Part shown: positions 1 to 11,700 of the stretch, in pieces
Layout: each line of letters begins with the position of its first letter
Numbering within the stretch: the stretch's first letter is position 1
NCBI RefSeq assembly: GCF_037975245.1
Contig: NC_092575.1
Span: 6,763,501 to 6,827,500, forward strand
DNA: 64,000 nt
Source: Apostichopus japonicus
Taxonomy: Eukaryota; Echinodermata; Holothuroidea; Aspidochirotida; Stichopodidae
Direction: 5' to 3'
Translations under genes and position numbers: made by a program
The notes under the pieces: generated by a model
Database searches by the model: none
The model's input: only the letters and a program-made list of their open reading frames with translations
Told to the model about the DNA's origin: nothing

Positions 1-68
1 TAATTAGGCAAACATTTGGCAACCAAGTATACTTCATATGTTTGCTGCATTGTATTGCGATCTACATT

Positions 69-170
69 GGCGGTTAATTGATACAAACAGGCATTAATTG
101 ATACAAATAGGCAGTTAATTGATACAAATCGGCGGGTAACTGATACAAATAGGTGGGTTAATTGATACAA
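69..170. repeat. Tandem repeat, about 5 units of 20-24 bp
   Basis: Five successive units contain ttaattgatacaaa, with variable spacers of the ggcgg or aggca type. The units are diverged by one to three substitutions. Confidence 0.85.
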
Positions 171-2436
171 ACATTCATTCGATGGATAGCGAAATGCAGC
201 CCGTCCTTCTCATGGTTCTACCAACTCTTGCCCATAACACCTCCATGTCCCAATCTTCCCTCATTACCTCCTTTTCTTTCTCCTCCTCTCCCTCTCCTCA
301 CCAGAGGAGCAAATTTAATATTACCACAACCTTTCATGAAAGACCTTATTATAGAACCTAATTTATAGCCTACTGTAAGTATTCCTGAGAATGCACTATT
401 ACACATATGGATTTCTCGTTTTGTTCTCCAGGGGAGTACCACCAGACACACCCCCCTCTCCCTACATACCATTCCGCCTTAACGAACCCAGTATACAAAG
501 TTGACATTGCAAGTTGAGCTCTAATGAAATCCAATGGGATGCACCTCCCCTCGTTGAAAATCCTGGAATTGCGCCTGGTCACCCTGTACGTTGTTTAACC
601 TTTTCCCTTCCCACTCCTCACCCACTCCCACATCTTTCCGTCACATACAAACTGTTTGAGGTCACATCTTACCTGCTATACTATATACACATGGCAGTGA
701 CAGTACATCTTTAAAGCTGTTTCAATGTGTTTAACAAATGAACATCAGGACATTTTATAGTCATTAGTGTCGACAATGCAAGTTAGGACAATTTTTACTA
801 TATCATAAAGTTGAGGATATGGTTAGGTTCTGTGCACAAAACCGGAAAATACACCGTTGCTAGCCGTTGTGTAGCAATTTGGTATTTATGAATTTCACTT
901 ACCTCTTCATGTGATATCAGCTGTCGAAGATTTCCCTTCATAAATTGAAGAACTCTGTAAGAATAATCTGGTTGAATGTTCTTGTGATGACCGTATTCAA
1001 AGTAGTTTTTTTTCATATTTGATACAAACATGTTCAACCTTACAGTCATGTAATAATTACCTTCCACAAAACCATTTACCTGAGTGAACCGGCGCCCTCA
1101 TCTACAGGGATGCAACATACCACAGGATGAATGGAAGTAGCACCTTCTCTCATCATTGTCATCAACAAAGTCGATTTTGATGCTTTTAGTTTTATCAATA
1201 AATTATGTCCAAATCAGATATTAGGTGCAAGTCCCTGTAGTGGGAAACTTTTGCTCAAATATATTTATCGTTCATTTCTTCAATGATGATCACAAAGTAC
1301 ACAAATAAGATGTTATGAAGATACAGTGGGAATGACACAGCTTAGGTTTTGTTGATTTTCCAAGTAGCAGACATTCTGTCCCTCCAGTGGCAAAACCGCT
1401 TGGCTTTTGCCGTGGACAGATTCCATAGCTACAGTTATTGCGCTTTAGTATTTCCTGGTGTTACTTTATTTACACCCTCTGGGTCCCCTGAAGTACCATA
1501 TGCTTCCCCAGCCCCCTCCCCTCTCCCTCCATTGTTAAATTTTACAGACATCACCCTCAAATACAGCTTTGTCTTGCTTGGAAGTGGTCACAATGGCCTC
1601 TTGACCCTTGGGGTGTTCCTAAGCACTTGCATCATCTGCTAATTGGATAATCAACTGTAACATTGTACAGAGCTGCAGTGAAACCACACAGTAGCAGAGG
1701 CTTGTAATTCTGTTACCACACCTCTCTGAACAAACATCTTTGACTTCTTCCCACACAAACTCTACATTGAGGCAATTCTTGTGTCAAAATTGCATAATGT
1801 AGATCTACTATGACTACTATGTCAACATATTGTGGTATTTATGCCAATGAAAAACATCATGAAAGCTAAATTTATTCCAAATAGACTTTACAATTTTTTT
1901 TCCAATCTAGTACTGCATTCTATTTACTAAAGGACTCTGGTTAGTTGGTTGGACAGAGAATAATTTTCTTGTGTTGCTTGCATAGCAAGCAACCTTACTG
2001 TGACAAGATGTGAAAACTGTGAAAAGATGGTTAAAGCAGGTTTTGGACACAGGCAGAACCCTTGCTGTTTCTTGGAAGTTTTTACAATTTAAAACAAAAT
2101 TACAAAAGATCAACAAAATTGTCAAAACTCAGAATTGTGGTGCTGTTACATCATGTGATCACTATGATTATCCTTGATTGGTTAGAAAATGGTCGCTATG
2201 TTCTTTCTTCTGTTGAAGGGTGTTATATATTGTCCAATGTTTGGTGCGACTATACTCAGGGACACTTGTAATCTGTTTGGGATATTAACATCATCACTGC
2301 TCGGCCAGAGTGTCATGCTCATGACATGTAGCTATTCTAGCGTTGCCTGTTCGTTAATAAAGCAAAGAGATCATTGAGGGGGCTTATTAGTAAATATGAA
2401 TCTCACCAAATATTATAAACATGTTTGTATGGGAAG

Positions 2437-2585
2437 TTAATTGTTAGCTGTTGTATAAATGCCACAACAGATATATATTTTAGGAACTTATATTGTTAGT
2501 TGTTGTATAAGTGCCACAACAGATATGTATTTTTTAGGGAGTATATTGTTAGTTGTTGTATTAATGCCACAACAGAAATATATTT
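2437..2585. repeat. Tandem repeat, 3 units of about 50-56 bp
   Basis: Three units each contain attgttagttgttgtataa, then gtgccacaacaga, then an AT-rich end. The ttgttgt and acaaca parts of each unit are complementary, so each unit can form a small hairpin. Confidence 0.8.
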
Positions 2586-2892
2586 AATTTTGGAAAAAAT
2601 CTGCTTTAATCGTTGCAAAATATATGTCAATAATTCACCGACACCTTCCAAACCCTCACAGAGATTTCACAGAGCGTTGCATGAGTGCCTTGAGTAAATG
2701 TTCCATAAATAAGTATAACAACATGATAATGAACTAAACACAATAGGTTCCTTTAATTTCAATTTTTAATTTTAAAATTAAATTATTGTATTATATACAT
2801 TCGCAAAGGGAATATACTATGAATCAAAATGGAACATGTCTGGACAGTACCAAACTTTCTGTGCCAAACTGTCTAGCTCAGTTTATGTCAAC

Positions 2893-2922
2893 AATATATA
2901 TAATATAATATAATATAATATT
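2893..2922. repeat. TAATA-type microsatellite
   Basis: A short run of tatataatataatataata in otherwise unremarkable AT-rich sequence. Confidence 0.8.
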
Positions 2923-4261
2923 TCTTTCTTGCTTTTATGAACACAAATAATTTGTCATTACCTTCTGTGTAAATAGGTTTTTCCCAAAACTGCTGACAAT
3001 AAAACAGTCATAAATATTTAAACTTTTCTGGCCAGTTTAGCATAACTTCCCTTGTTTTTTTGTTACTGTGTAGTCTGTTCAATTTGTAGAAAATTTCCTT
3101 GTTTGTCTTGCCTTGAAACTTGCTGTAAATCACACAAGGAAATCTTAACGAATGTCCAGGGAGCACGTTGGCCAACTGTACGGAGCAGCGATTTTCTGCC
3201 ATTATTCACAAAGTGGACAATCAAGCACTCCTTATACAAAAGTGCACTTTTCACTACATGAAAAGAATCATCGAACATGCCACTGATTTTTTTTCTTTTT
3301 TCGATTTTGTAATACTTCTCAATTTTTTATTTCTATCAAGTTTACTATTAATTATGACTTCCATTCTATTATTTATTTATTTTTCATTTTTCCTAGAACC
3401 TTGTCAGAACTTTTTCCAATCTTGCTGCCATAAATATTACTCCAGCAATCATTGCTCATTATTCTTTTGCTTTTTTTTGAAAAATCATGTCTTTTCCTGG
3501 CAGCACAGAATTATTATTTTTCTCTGTATGTGACATACCTTGCCCTAGTCGTCTCTTTGGGTTCAAACTGACGTGTATGGTATTTGTCAGACTAAATATC
3601 AAACATGATTTGACATGGTAGGCCCGATCTCCTCACCACCGACCAATCAATGCTGTATTAACAGCATTTCCTGATTATAAATGTGACGGTTTGCAGACCC
3701 CTTCCTAAGAAGCACCTGGAGATGGTATGAACTCATAAAAGCACTTTTTGATAAAAAAAAACAAAATTGGTCCAAAAAGACAGAAAAGGAAGAATGAAAG
3801 GAAGGGAAGGGAAGGGGTGGGAAGGGTTTTTGCGCTTTTGTTTGTTTTTTGGTTTATCGAGTAGTCGATAGTTAGTCTCCTGGGCATCGTCAGACAATGC
3901 GCGTACTTTTCAATTTGGCTGGTCAGATTTCAAGCTGTTGTTGTGAGTGATTTTCATTAGGAAGAAAGTCATGCCCTTCTTCGGTAAAAATCGGAAACGA
4001 AATGAACTTGGTAGGAGTCATGCAGGCTTAATTAGAAAAGAGCCAATGATCAAAAAAATTATCCTTTGGAATTTTTGGATGATGATAGAGAGGATGGCAT
4101 AAAAGGTCATCAACCTGTTGCACATTTCGGAGAGTGCATCTGCCGAAAAAGGTACTCGTCTTTAAAAATGCGTTAACCTTGTTTATCATTTCACATAATT
4201 AGTTTTATATCAGGCAAACCTATGGTTAAGTGTATTCAATTGTATTTTTGTATTTTTTATA

Positions 4262-4335
4262 TGTTTTGCTAAGCGCATTGAACCCTTGGATTTTGCGCTA
4301 TATAAGCATCGGTGTAATAATAATAATAATTTTGA
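4262..4335 (+). repeat. Fragment of a SINE or LINE 3' tail with (AAT)n
   Basis: The sequence gctaagcgcattgaaccc, then gcgctatataagcatcgg, ends in an (ATA/AAT)n run. This arrangement (aagcgc..., gcgctatataa, trinucleotide tail) is common to the 3' ends of invertebrate SINE families. Related tails occur at 10390-10466, 26424-26510 and 58488-58560. Confidence 0.6.
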
Positions 4336-5349
4336 ACCGAAACCTTCTGCAAAGTTTCTCTCAGAACTAATTCCCGAAAATGTCAAAATTGAAAAGTTTT
4401 GTGTTGAAATGTAATTTCTAGTGGAAGTTGCAAAGGATGATTTTTGTACCGTATATTAAACCACCTGTTGGAAATCTGATCAAGTGTTATGAAATACTGC
4501 TTCTTGTATAGTGTAAAAATGAAAAAGCATAGTTCGGGCAACAGTTTGACTATAAATAGAAAAGGAGATCAAATTCCTTAGCATACTGGTGAAATTTGCA
4601 TGCAGTTCCTACGCTGTGTTTTCCACACATTGATAGTCAAAATTGTCACAGTTTTGTACATATTACGCAATGTCATAAGTTGCATACCGACAGCAATATG
4701 TTTCGTTTTTCCCTTAGTGTTTTGCAATTGATTTAGATGATGGCTCTAACTTTGCCTTAGGGGATGTGAAACAAACACCCCCACTGGATGTAGTACATTC
4801 ATATGTTAATGCATACCAAATTTTGAAGAAAACAAAACGAAAATTTACATTGCATTAAATTTGAAAGAAAAACCATCAAACCAATTTTTCAGTGTGCATG
4901 TATGACATTGCTCCAGTTTGCTTCAAGTTCACTTTTGGTAAAAAAGAAAAACGAAAAAATGTGTCAAGTTCAAATGTGGTTACCCCGTAAACGATGCATC
5001 TAGAGGGAATTGAATGCAAATTTTATCGTCGGGATGCTTCAAATATTTTCCGTTTCATCCATCAACTGGAACTATCCATATTAAGTACTAATGCATTAAG
5101 TTTCCACGAATTTAAAATGATGTATGTTGGCTGTTCAAGATTCTATACGTCTATGCAACATGAAATAGTTTTTGACACTGTACCCGGTGGACTTACTTAT
5201 GGTTTCTGCCTTCAGTAACATGACCAACTTTTTTATTCATGAGATATCGGTGAACACATATATATCGAAGGTATGTTTGAATTATTATAGTTTGAATTAT
5301 GATATGAAATCATTAAAGCAAGTTGCTCAGTGAAGAAATAATAATAAAA

Positions 5350-5552
5350 TTACAGTACATTGCTTTACACTACATTACAGTACATTACACTGCATTACAG
5401 CACATGCCATTACACTACATTACTTTACACTACATTATAGCACATTACAGTACAGTACATTACACTGCATTACAGCACATGCCATTACAGTAAATTACAC
5501 TACATTATAACACATTACATTACATTGAATTACATTTTATTACATTATGTTA
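5350..5552. repeat. ATTAC-based simple repeat next to a splice acceptor
   Basis: Degenerate runs of tacattacac, tacattacag and gcattacagcacatgcc fill about 200 bp. The array ends about 15 nt before the acceptor of the exon at 5567. Confidence 0.9.
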
Positions 5553-5566
5553 CTTTCTATTTACAG

Positions 5567-5740
5567 GATGCCAACTTTTGTGTTACCGTTTACAAAGCTG
5601 GCTCGCCAAACAGCGATTGGCCGTGGACTTACCTCGGTAAACACAGGGCACATTACAAGCCAATTCGGACTGTTACCTTTGGTATCAAATTGGATTCTGA
5701 CATGCCAAGACTCCTCTCACTTGGAGAGGATAGAGCCCTA
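5567..5740 (+). CDS. CFAP251: CFAP251 exon a (first in window), WD blade
   Basis: This exon is 58 codons with phase 0 at both ends. The acceptor is tttctatttacag, followed by GAT GCC AAC; the donor is CCCTA then gtaagt. It starts [12 protein letters not shown] and ends [10 protein letters not shown], a WD-blade pattern that is completed by the next exon (VEYDL). An upstream exon must supply the previous blade, and none was found in positions 1-5566. The acceptor is preceded within about 15 nt by a long ATTAC-type simple repeat. Confidence 0.93.
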
Positions 5741-8700
5741 GTAAGTACATCTATACAATTTATTTCCTTCCTCACTTACCTGTCTCCTCACAACTAAATC
5801 ACTCTTGCTCTGCCGTATTTAAAGTGACCTGGTGACCTTTTAGCATTGTCCTTCTTGGGTGTCGGGGGCCATTCCAAAATACTGCCCTCCTTTTTCCATT
5901 CTACCACCCAAAGTGTCTAGTGCCATTTTCTTTGGACAACTTTTCTGTAATTGGATATCCAAGGTGGACCTGTTCTAAGGTTTTGGTCTTCATTTTCTAC
6001 TGTTCCTCAATCGCCTGATAAATATAGGTATATAGGTGACTGATCATATTTTATGAGAAAAGGAAGGAAATTTGCAAATTTCGGAAAAGTTTGTAAACTT
6101 TTTAGTTGGACTAGACTGATTTTCTTCATGACATGAATATCCAAGGAAATGTGAATTTATCTATCCCATGAATAGGGAGTGAAAGAGGGGGGGGGGAGGG
6201 GATGGGGGAGTATTGGGATTAAAGCTCAGCATTATGAAAGTTTATTATATATTTGGAACATTTTTGACGAACGATTCGGTGATGACCCTTCCGTTCATTT
6301 GGAAATGAGTATTAATTTTGCTTTGTGTTGCTTTGATATCTCCTTGTACTGTACTGATAATTACTGATCTTTTGTGGTTTAATATATGAAGAAATTGGCA
6401 AAGAATTCTTAACATATCAGTAGCCCACCTGTGGACCATTCGTTTGTATTAACCTCAGTGTTTTTTTTTGTTTTTTTTTAAATATACTCCCTCATTGCTC
6501 CAAATTATGGCTTTCAAACCCAAGAGAACTTTCACTCATACTCACACTAAGTTGAAAGAAGGTTCAACTCACATTTGAAGTTTATCTGTTAAACCATTTG
6601 GTACTTTTGCCTTTTAAGTTTTTGTTTTAGATGGAACGCTTAGTTGTGTATCTAAAAAGTAGACTAATTTGTCTGTAAAAGAGGCCTTTTAAGTTTTGAT
6701 AAAATTAAAATATTTTTTGGCCGCCCCCAAATACGTTAAAAACACAGAAGAAGGAGAGTGACCGGAGGATGTGCTCCGTCGAGCATGGGCACCTCCCCGG
6801 AGAAGAAACCTAACGGTGCAATTATCGGATGGGTCTCGCGGGATATGCACCTTCTTGATTTGTATGTAAAAACTTGATGATCCTATTGAATTACAGGAAG
6901 AAATTGTAATATTAGTAAGATGGCTACTGAATAATATCGACAATTTGTCCCAGAAAATTTTAGTTCGAGAGATCGTGAAAAGAAAAAATTGTTATTTCTA
7001 TTTTGTAACGCCTGGATGGAAGTGAAGTGAGTACTAGATATTGACTCATATGGCATAAGGCGTTTATAGAAAAAAAAATCATGATTAGCAGAAGAGGGCA
7101 AGTACTATTGTGTGCTTGCACTGTGACTAAGATTTTAATTTCTTCTGAATAAATTGAAAACTTGGTACCATACAGTGGTGATTTTTTTATAATTCTTTTT
7201 TACCCCTGTTTTGTTGAGCGTGCTGGTGACAACATGCTATTACCCCCAGTATTCGTTGTCATGGCACGTTGGAATAATTTGATAGATCAATACACCGTCA
7301 TGTAACATCGCATTTTTGGTTTCGATGATAATCGTAACCTATGCATTCATGATGGGGTGTGTGTGTGATTGCAGTTGTGACGCCCAGCTTGTAAATACGA
7401 TATCTCAAGAAGGGAAGGTCTAACCATTGTCATATTAGTACCACATTGAGTACAAGAAGCCTATTGTGTTTGGTGGAGGTCAAAGGTCATTTGGGGTCAC
7501 AAGGGGTCAAATTGTGAAAACCTTGTAAACACGATATCTCAAGAAGAAAAGGTCAGACCAATTTCATATTTGATGTGTAGAAGTACCACATTGATTGCAA
7601 GAAGCCTATTGTTTTTGGTGGAGGTCTAAGGTCATTTTGGGTCGCCAGAGACCAAAGTGTAAAAACCTTGTAAACACGATATCTCAAGATGGGAAGCATG
7701 GGCAGACTTCATATTTAGTGTGTAAAAGGACCACATTAAGTACAAGTAGTCTATTGTTTTTGGTGGAGGTCAAAGGTCATTTGAGGTCGCCAGTGGTCAA
7801 ATTGTGATAACCTTGTAATCACGATATCTCAATACTGGAAAGCTTGGGCTGACCTGTTATTTAGTGTGTAGAAGTACCACATTAAGTACATGTAGTCTAT
7901 TGTTTTTGGTGGAGGTCAAAAGTCTTTTGGAGTCACCAGGGGTCAAAATGAGAAAGCCTCATAATCACCATATCGCAAGAAGGGAATCATGGGCAGACCT
8001 CATATTTGGTGTGTAGGGATACCACATCAAGTAAAAGAAGCCTATTGTGTTTGAGGTCATCATCATAGGTCATTTGAGGTCATCAGAGGTCAAATCGTGA
8101 AACCCTCGTAAACAAGTACACCCTCACTATACATTACGTCAGATTCATGAAGAAACCTGCTCATGTTACATCATCGAAACCACAACACATTTTTGCATTC
8201 TGGTTTATTGTTTGGATTTTTGCTTTGAATTTTTCCTAAAAATATGAAGATGTGTCTAAATGACAAAACAGTTTGCAGTATATAATGCATTATTTGGTAA
8301 CTAGCTATCTGACAACTTTTTGCTGACAAAGTTTTAGTCCTAAGAAGTGTTTAATTGCAGTCTAGCTCTAGTATTGAACCAGTTGTAGAAAATTTGGTTA
8401 CCATACTTTAATGTAGGTCGGCATGGTAATGGTGTGTACAATGTAATACAGTGTGTGGGTATAAAGTGATATAACATGTTTCGACATGTCCTCTCGACAG
8501 TTTCTGTTTTTCTGTGATGTTTCTCAAGTTGTATTAATATTTGTTGATGTCCAAACTAGTTAAAGTGAAATTGCTACCTTAGTGCATCAGTGTAAAGAGA
8601 ACTAGCTCTTCAAGAGAAATTTAACTACTTATAGTTGTTCTCTGCATTGTGTGAAATCTTTCTGAGTTTTGGTTGTTTTGACCAAGTTATGTAGGATGCC

Positions 8701-11700
8701 TCTCAACCCAAATTGGAAACCCCTTTAGGCTCCTCAACCTAAATATGAGCTTGTATGTATTTTAACAACCAGTTCAAATGGGCACTATACTTATAACCAT
8801 TTTATCCAAACCTGAAAATATTGTGTCCCACAAATTTCATGTTAGTGATGTTTTAAATTTTCAGTGGCAAACTGTTCAAAATGTATACACTTTAGGAGAG
8901 ACTTGTAGGTTTTGTGAACAGAACACCAGCTTTGGGCCAGTAAAACTCCTAGCTAGTTGCAATGCCATCAGAATTTGATGTCAACAACTGACTTTGGTTG
9001 TCAGAATAGAAATTTGGTCATCTCGGACGACCATTAAAAATTTGCCCCTGCAGTTAAGGAGTCTGCATATAATCTAGCTATCTTACGTTTTCCAGCCTCT
9101 GCCATGTAACGTTCATTTTACTGTCATGCCATGTGGAGTTTTTAAACAGTCATTTATTACAATACAAAAATGTATATAGACTGTAGATATGTGGAATCAA
9201 TGGAACTGATTTGTCGTAAGCTTCTCAAAGCGTTCAATTTTACATATTATAGCACCCAGTCAATTTTTTTTTAACATGTTTACTAATTAATGTAGGATAG
9301 AAACTGGAGATTGTGTATGAAATAGTTTCATGGAGGATGTGAATTGATGGTGAAATGTGAGCTACTCCCAAATAATTGTTTACAGCTTTTGAACCAGACA
9401 CTGAGGCTTCGTTTTGCACACAAAATGATATTAAACTTAAGTTCTAAATATGTGTTAGGTTTGAGTTGCATAATACATACAGCATTTAAATAAGGTTTTT
9501 TTTCTTTGGAATGTATCCAAAAAAAATAGAAGGAAATTGTTAGATGAAGTTAATATACAGTCAATACATCAACAAAATAATACACTGTCAGCAATGTACA
9601 GTGCATATTCTGCTACGTCATGGTTGAGATGAATCGTGTTAGTTATCCAATTATTCCTGATTTGGATACATGTAGCTTGCATAAATTATATTGTGAATAA
9701 TAAACATCTGCAATAAAGCTACAAAAGTCACCGGCATTAAAATTAGGAAGCTTTACAAGAAAGGTATAAATGCTCCTCCAGGGGACTTTGTGTAGTGGCT
9801 TGACTAGTACTGTAACCAATTTAATGACACCATTGAGACAATAAAGTAGGAAAAATTGAAGAGTTTCATATGCAGTCCGACTCACTTTCATAACCCAGTG
9901 GATGGGTTGGGAGAGGAGGTGGGGTGGGATAGTGGTGGGGGGGTGAGGGGAGGTAGAGGGGGAGGTGAACAGGAGGCAGTTCTAATGCTCTGCAGAATGG
10001 GAGGACACACACACTTTCTGTTAGTTCGCATATTTTCCTCAAGATTTGTCAAATTTTATGTACCGAGTATAAGCACTGGCGTTGTTTTATTCTTGAGGTG
10101 TTCAAAACTTGAGGAAACAGACTCACTTTATGTTCCTTGCCAACCCTACATGAATCAACAAGGTGGACGAATGGCTAAAGCGTCGGACTCGTGATCCAAG
10201 GATTGCTGGTTCGACCCCTGCCTAGTTCATTACGTTGTGTCCTTGGGCAAGATGCTTTATCTCAGTTGCCTCTCTCCACCCAGGGGTTTAATGGGTAACT
10301 GTGAGCTAACTTGTCATTGGGCGCAGTATGTAACTGCAGCCGTCGGGAGGGATTGTCTCTGGAACAGGTTATCATTGACCAGGGGTAACATATCAACTGT
10401 AAAGCGCTTTGAGACCTATTGCTGGTATAAAGCTGGTATCAAAGTGGAATATTATTATTATTAACAATAGAAGAGTATCATGGTCCAGTTTGCCTTTAAG
10501 TTTGACCCTTCTTTTCGTAATATTTGTGGTGCCCATTAAAATACAGTTATTTTGTTCTTGTTTGGTAGGCTGTGCATGGTCAATGTTTAGAGTGTCTCTG
10601 TTGTCCGAGAGCTAAGTGAAGCTCGGAAATGTTTCTTTCACATTGTAACATTTTGTCAGTAGAGGAGGACGTAATACCAAACCACCAAATGTAAATCTTA
10701 AGGGCACAATTTTAATTTTATTATTTGTATGCATTGTGCCCTTAAATTTTCCTCATATATATGTGTCATTGGTGCCCCACTAAAGTGCTCAACAATGGCA
10801 TATTTATGTTGCACCCTTTTTGAAAAATTCTATGAAGCCCTTTAATACATGTACTAAGATTAAATGACATTGTCAAATTGATGAATGAGTGAGTGGTGAG
10901 CTCATAAAGCCACATGGAATTGATCGATCGTTCTCGTGGAATATTTTGGCAGCGACTCTGTTTCAATTTCGATAAAACAAATTGCCCAAAAGACCTCTGT
11001 TAAATTGTCAAACATTCGTTCATATCTGCCTAAGATTTGTTTAACAACGATATTTAGAAAATGTTATATATAAAATTTTTAGTTCACCAAGAAGTCCAAA
11101 CGTTGAAACATATTTGGCTTTGAGCTCACAGGAAAAAAATTAGTTTGCAGAAGTCTCAAAGATGAAATGGTCTCTGCCAACTGAACAAACATCCAGTTCT
11201 GTGTTTTTTGCGCTCTGCTCGTTACATCCTTCATTTCCGCAACCGATGTTTGCATTGTTGCAGGCGTGGTTATGCATTGTCAAAAGCGAAATAATTTAAC
11301 ATTTAGATAAACTAACAGTATGGAGATGATGGGCTTTTAGGTCAACAAATAATTTCTATTTACTTACCTGTCTCCTCACACTAATTGTTCAAACTCTTAC
11401 TCTACTGTGTTTAGAGTTACTTGTTTATATTATTTTACCATTTTCAGCACTGATCTTGTCCCAATTTCGTTCTAGATAGCATCCTAATCGGTGCCAGGTG
11501 CAATTTCCAGCATTTATTGTCAAACTTTCCAGTATTTTTGTGTAGATTAAAAATTGTGTTAATCCATACTCACAATTTAATATCAGTATATGATATGCTC
11601 AAGCAAAGGGGGGGGGGGGAAGTGAGGGTGAGGAAAGAGCAAAACTAGCTTGAAAATTGAATTTATAAACAGGAATTGGTGGGTTTTTATGCATGTTGTT

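Larger units (their letters stand above)
1..5566. other. Upstream intronic sequence of CFAP251, no confident exon
   Basis: I looked for the exon that should end with the preceding WD blade (an S-x-D-S-x-Y-x-A-T-A pattern before DANFC) and did not find it. The intron entering exon a therefore probably spans this whole stretch. It holds short tandem repeats (69-170, 2437-2585), an AT-rich tract (2893-2922), pyrimidine-rich patches, a SINE-like tail (4262-4335) and an ATTAC array (5350-5552). A possible minus-strand mini-exon at 903-954 is discussed as a finding. Confidence 0.6.

Noticed and set aside
4881-4990. Acceptor-like ttttcag followed by an open frame VCMYDIAPVCFKFTFGKK
   Set aside because: It does not match the missing CFAP251 WD blade, has no clear donor, and becomes Lys-rich low complexity.
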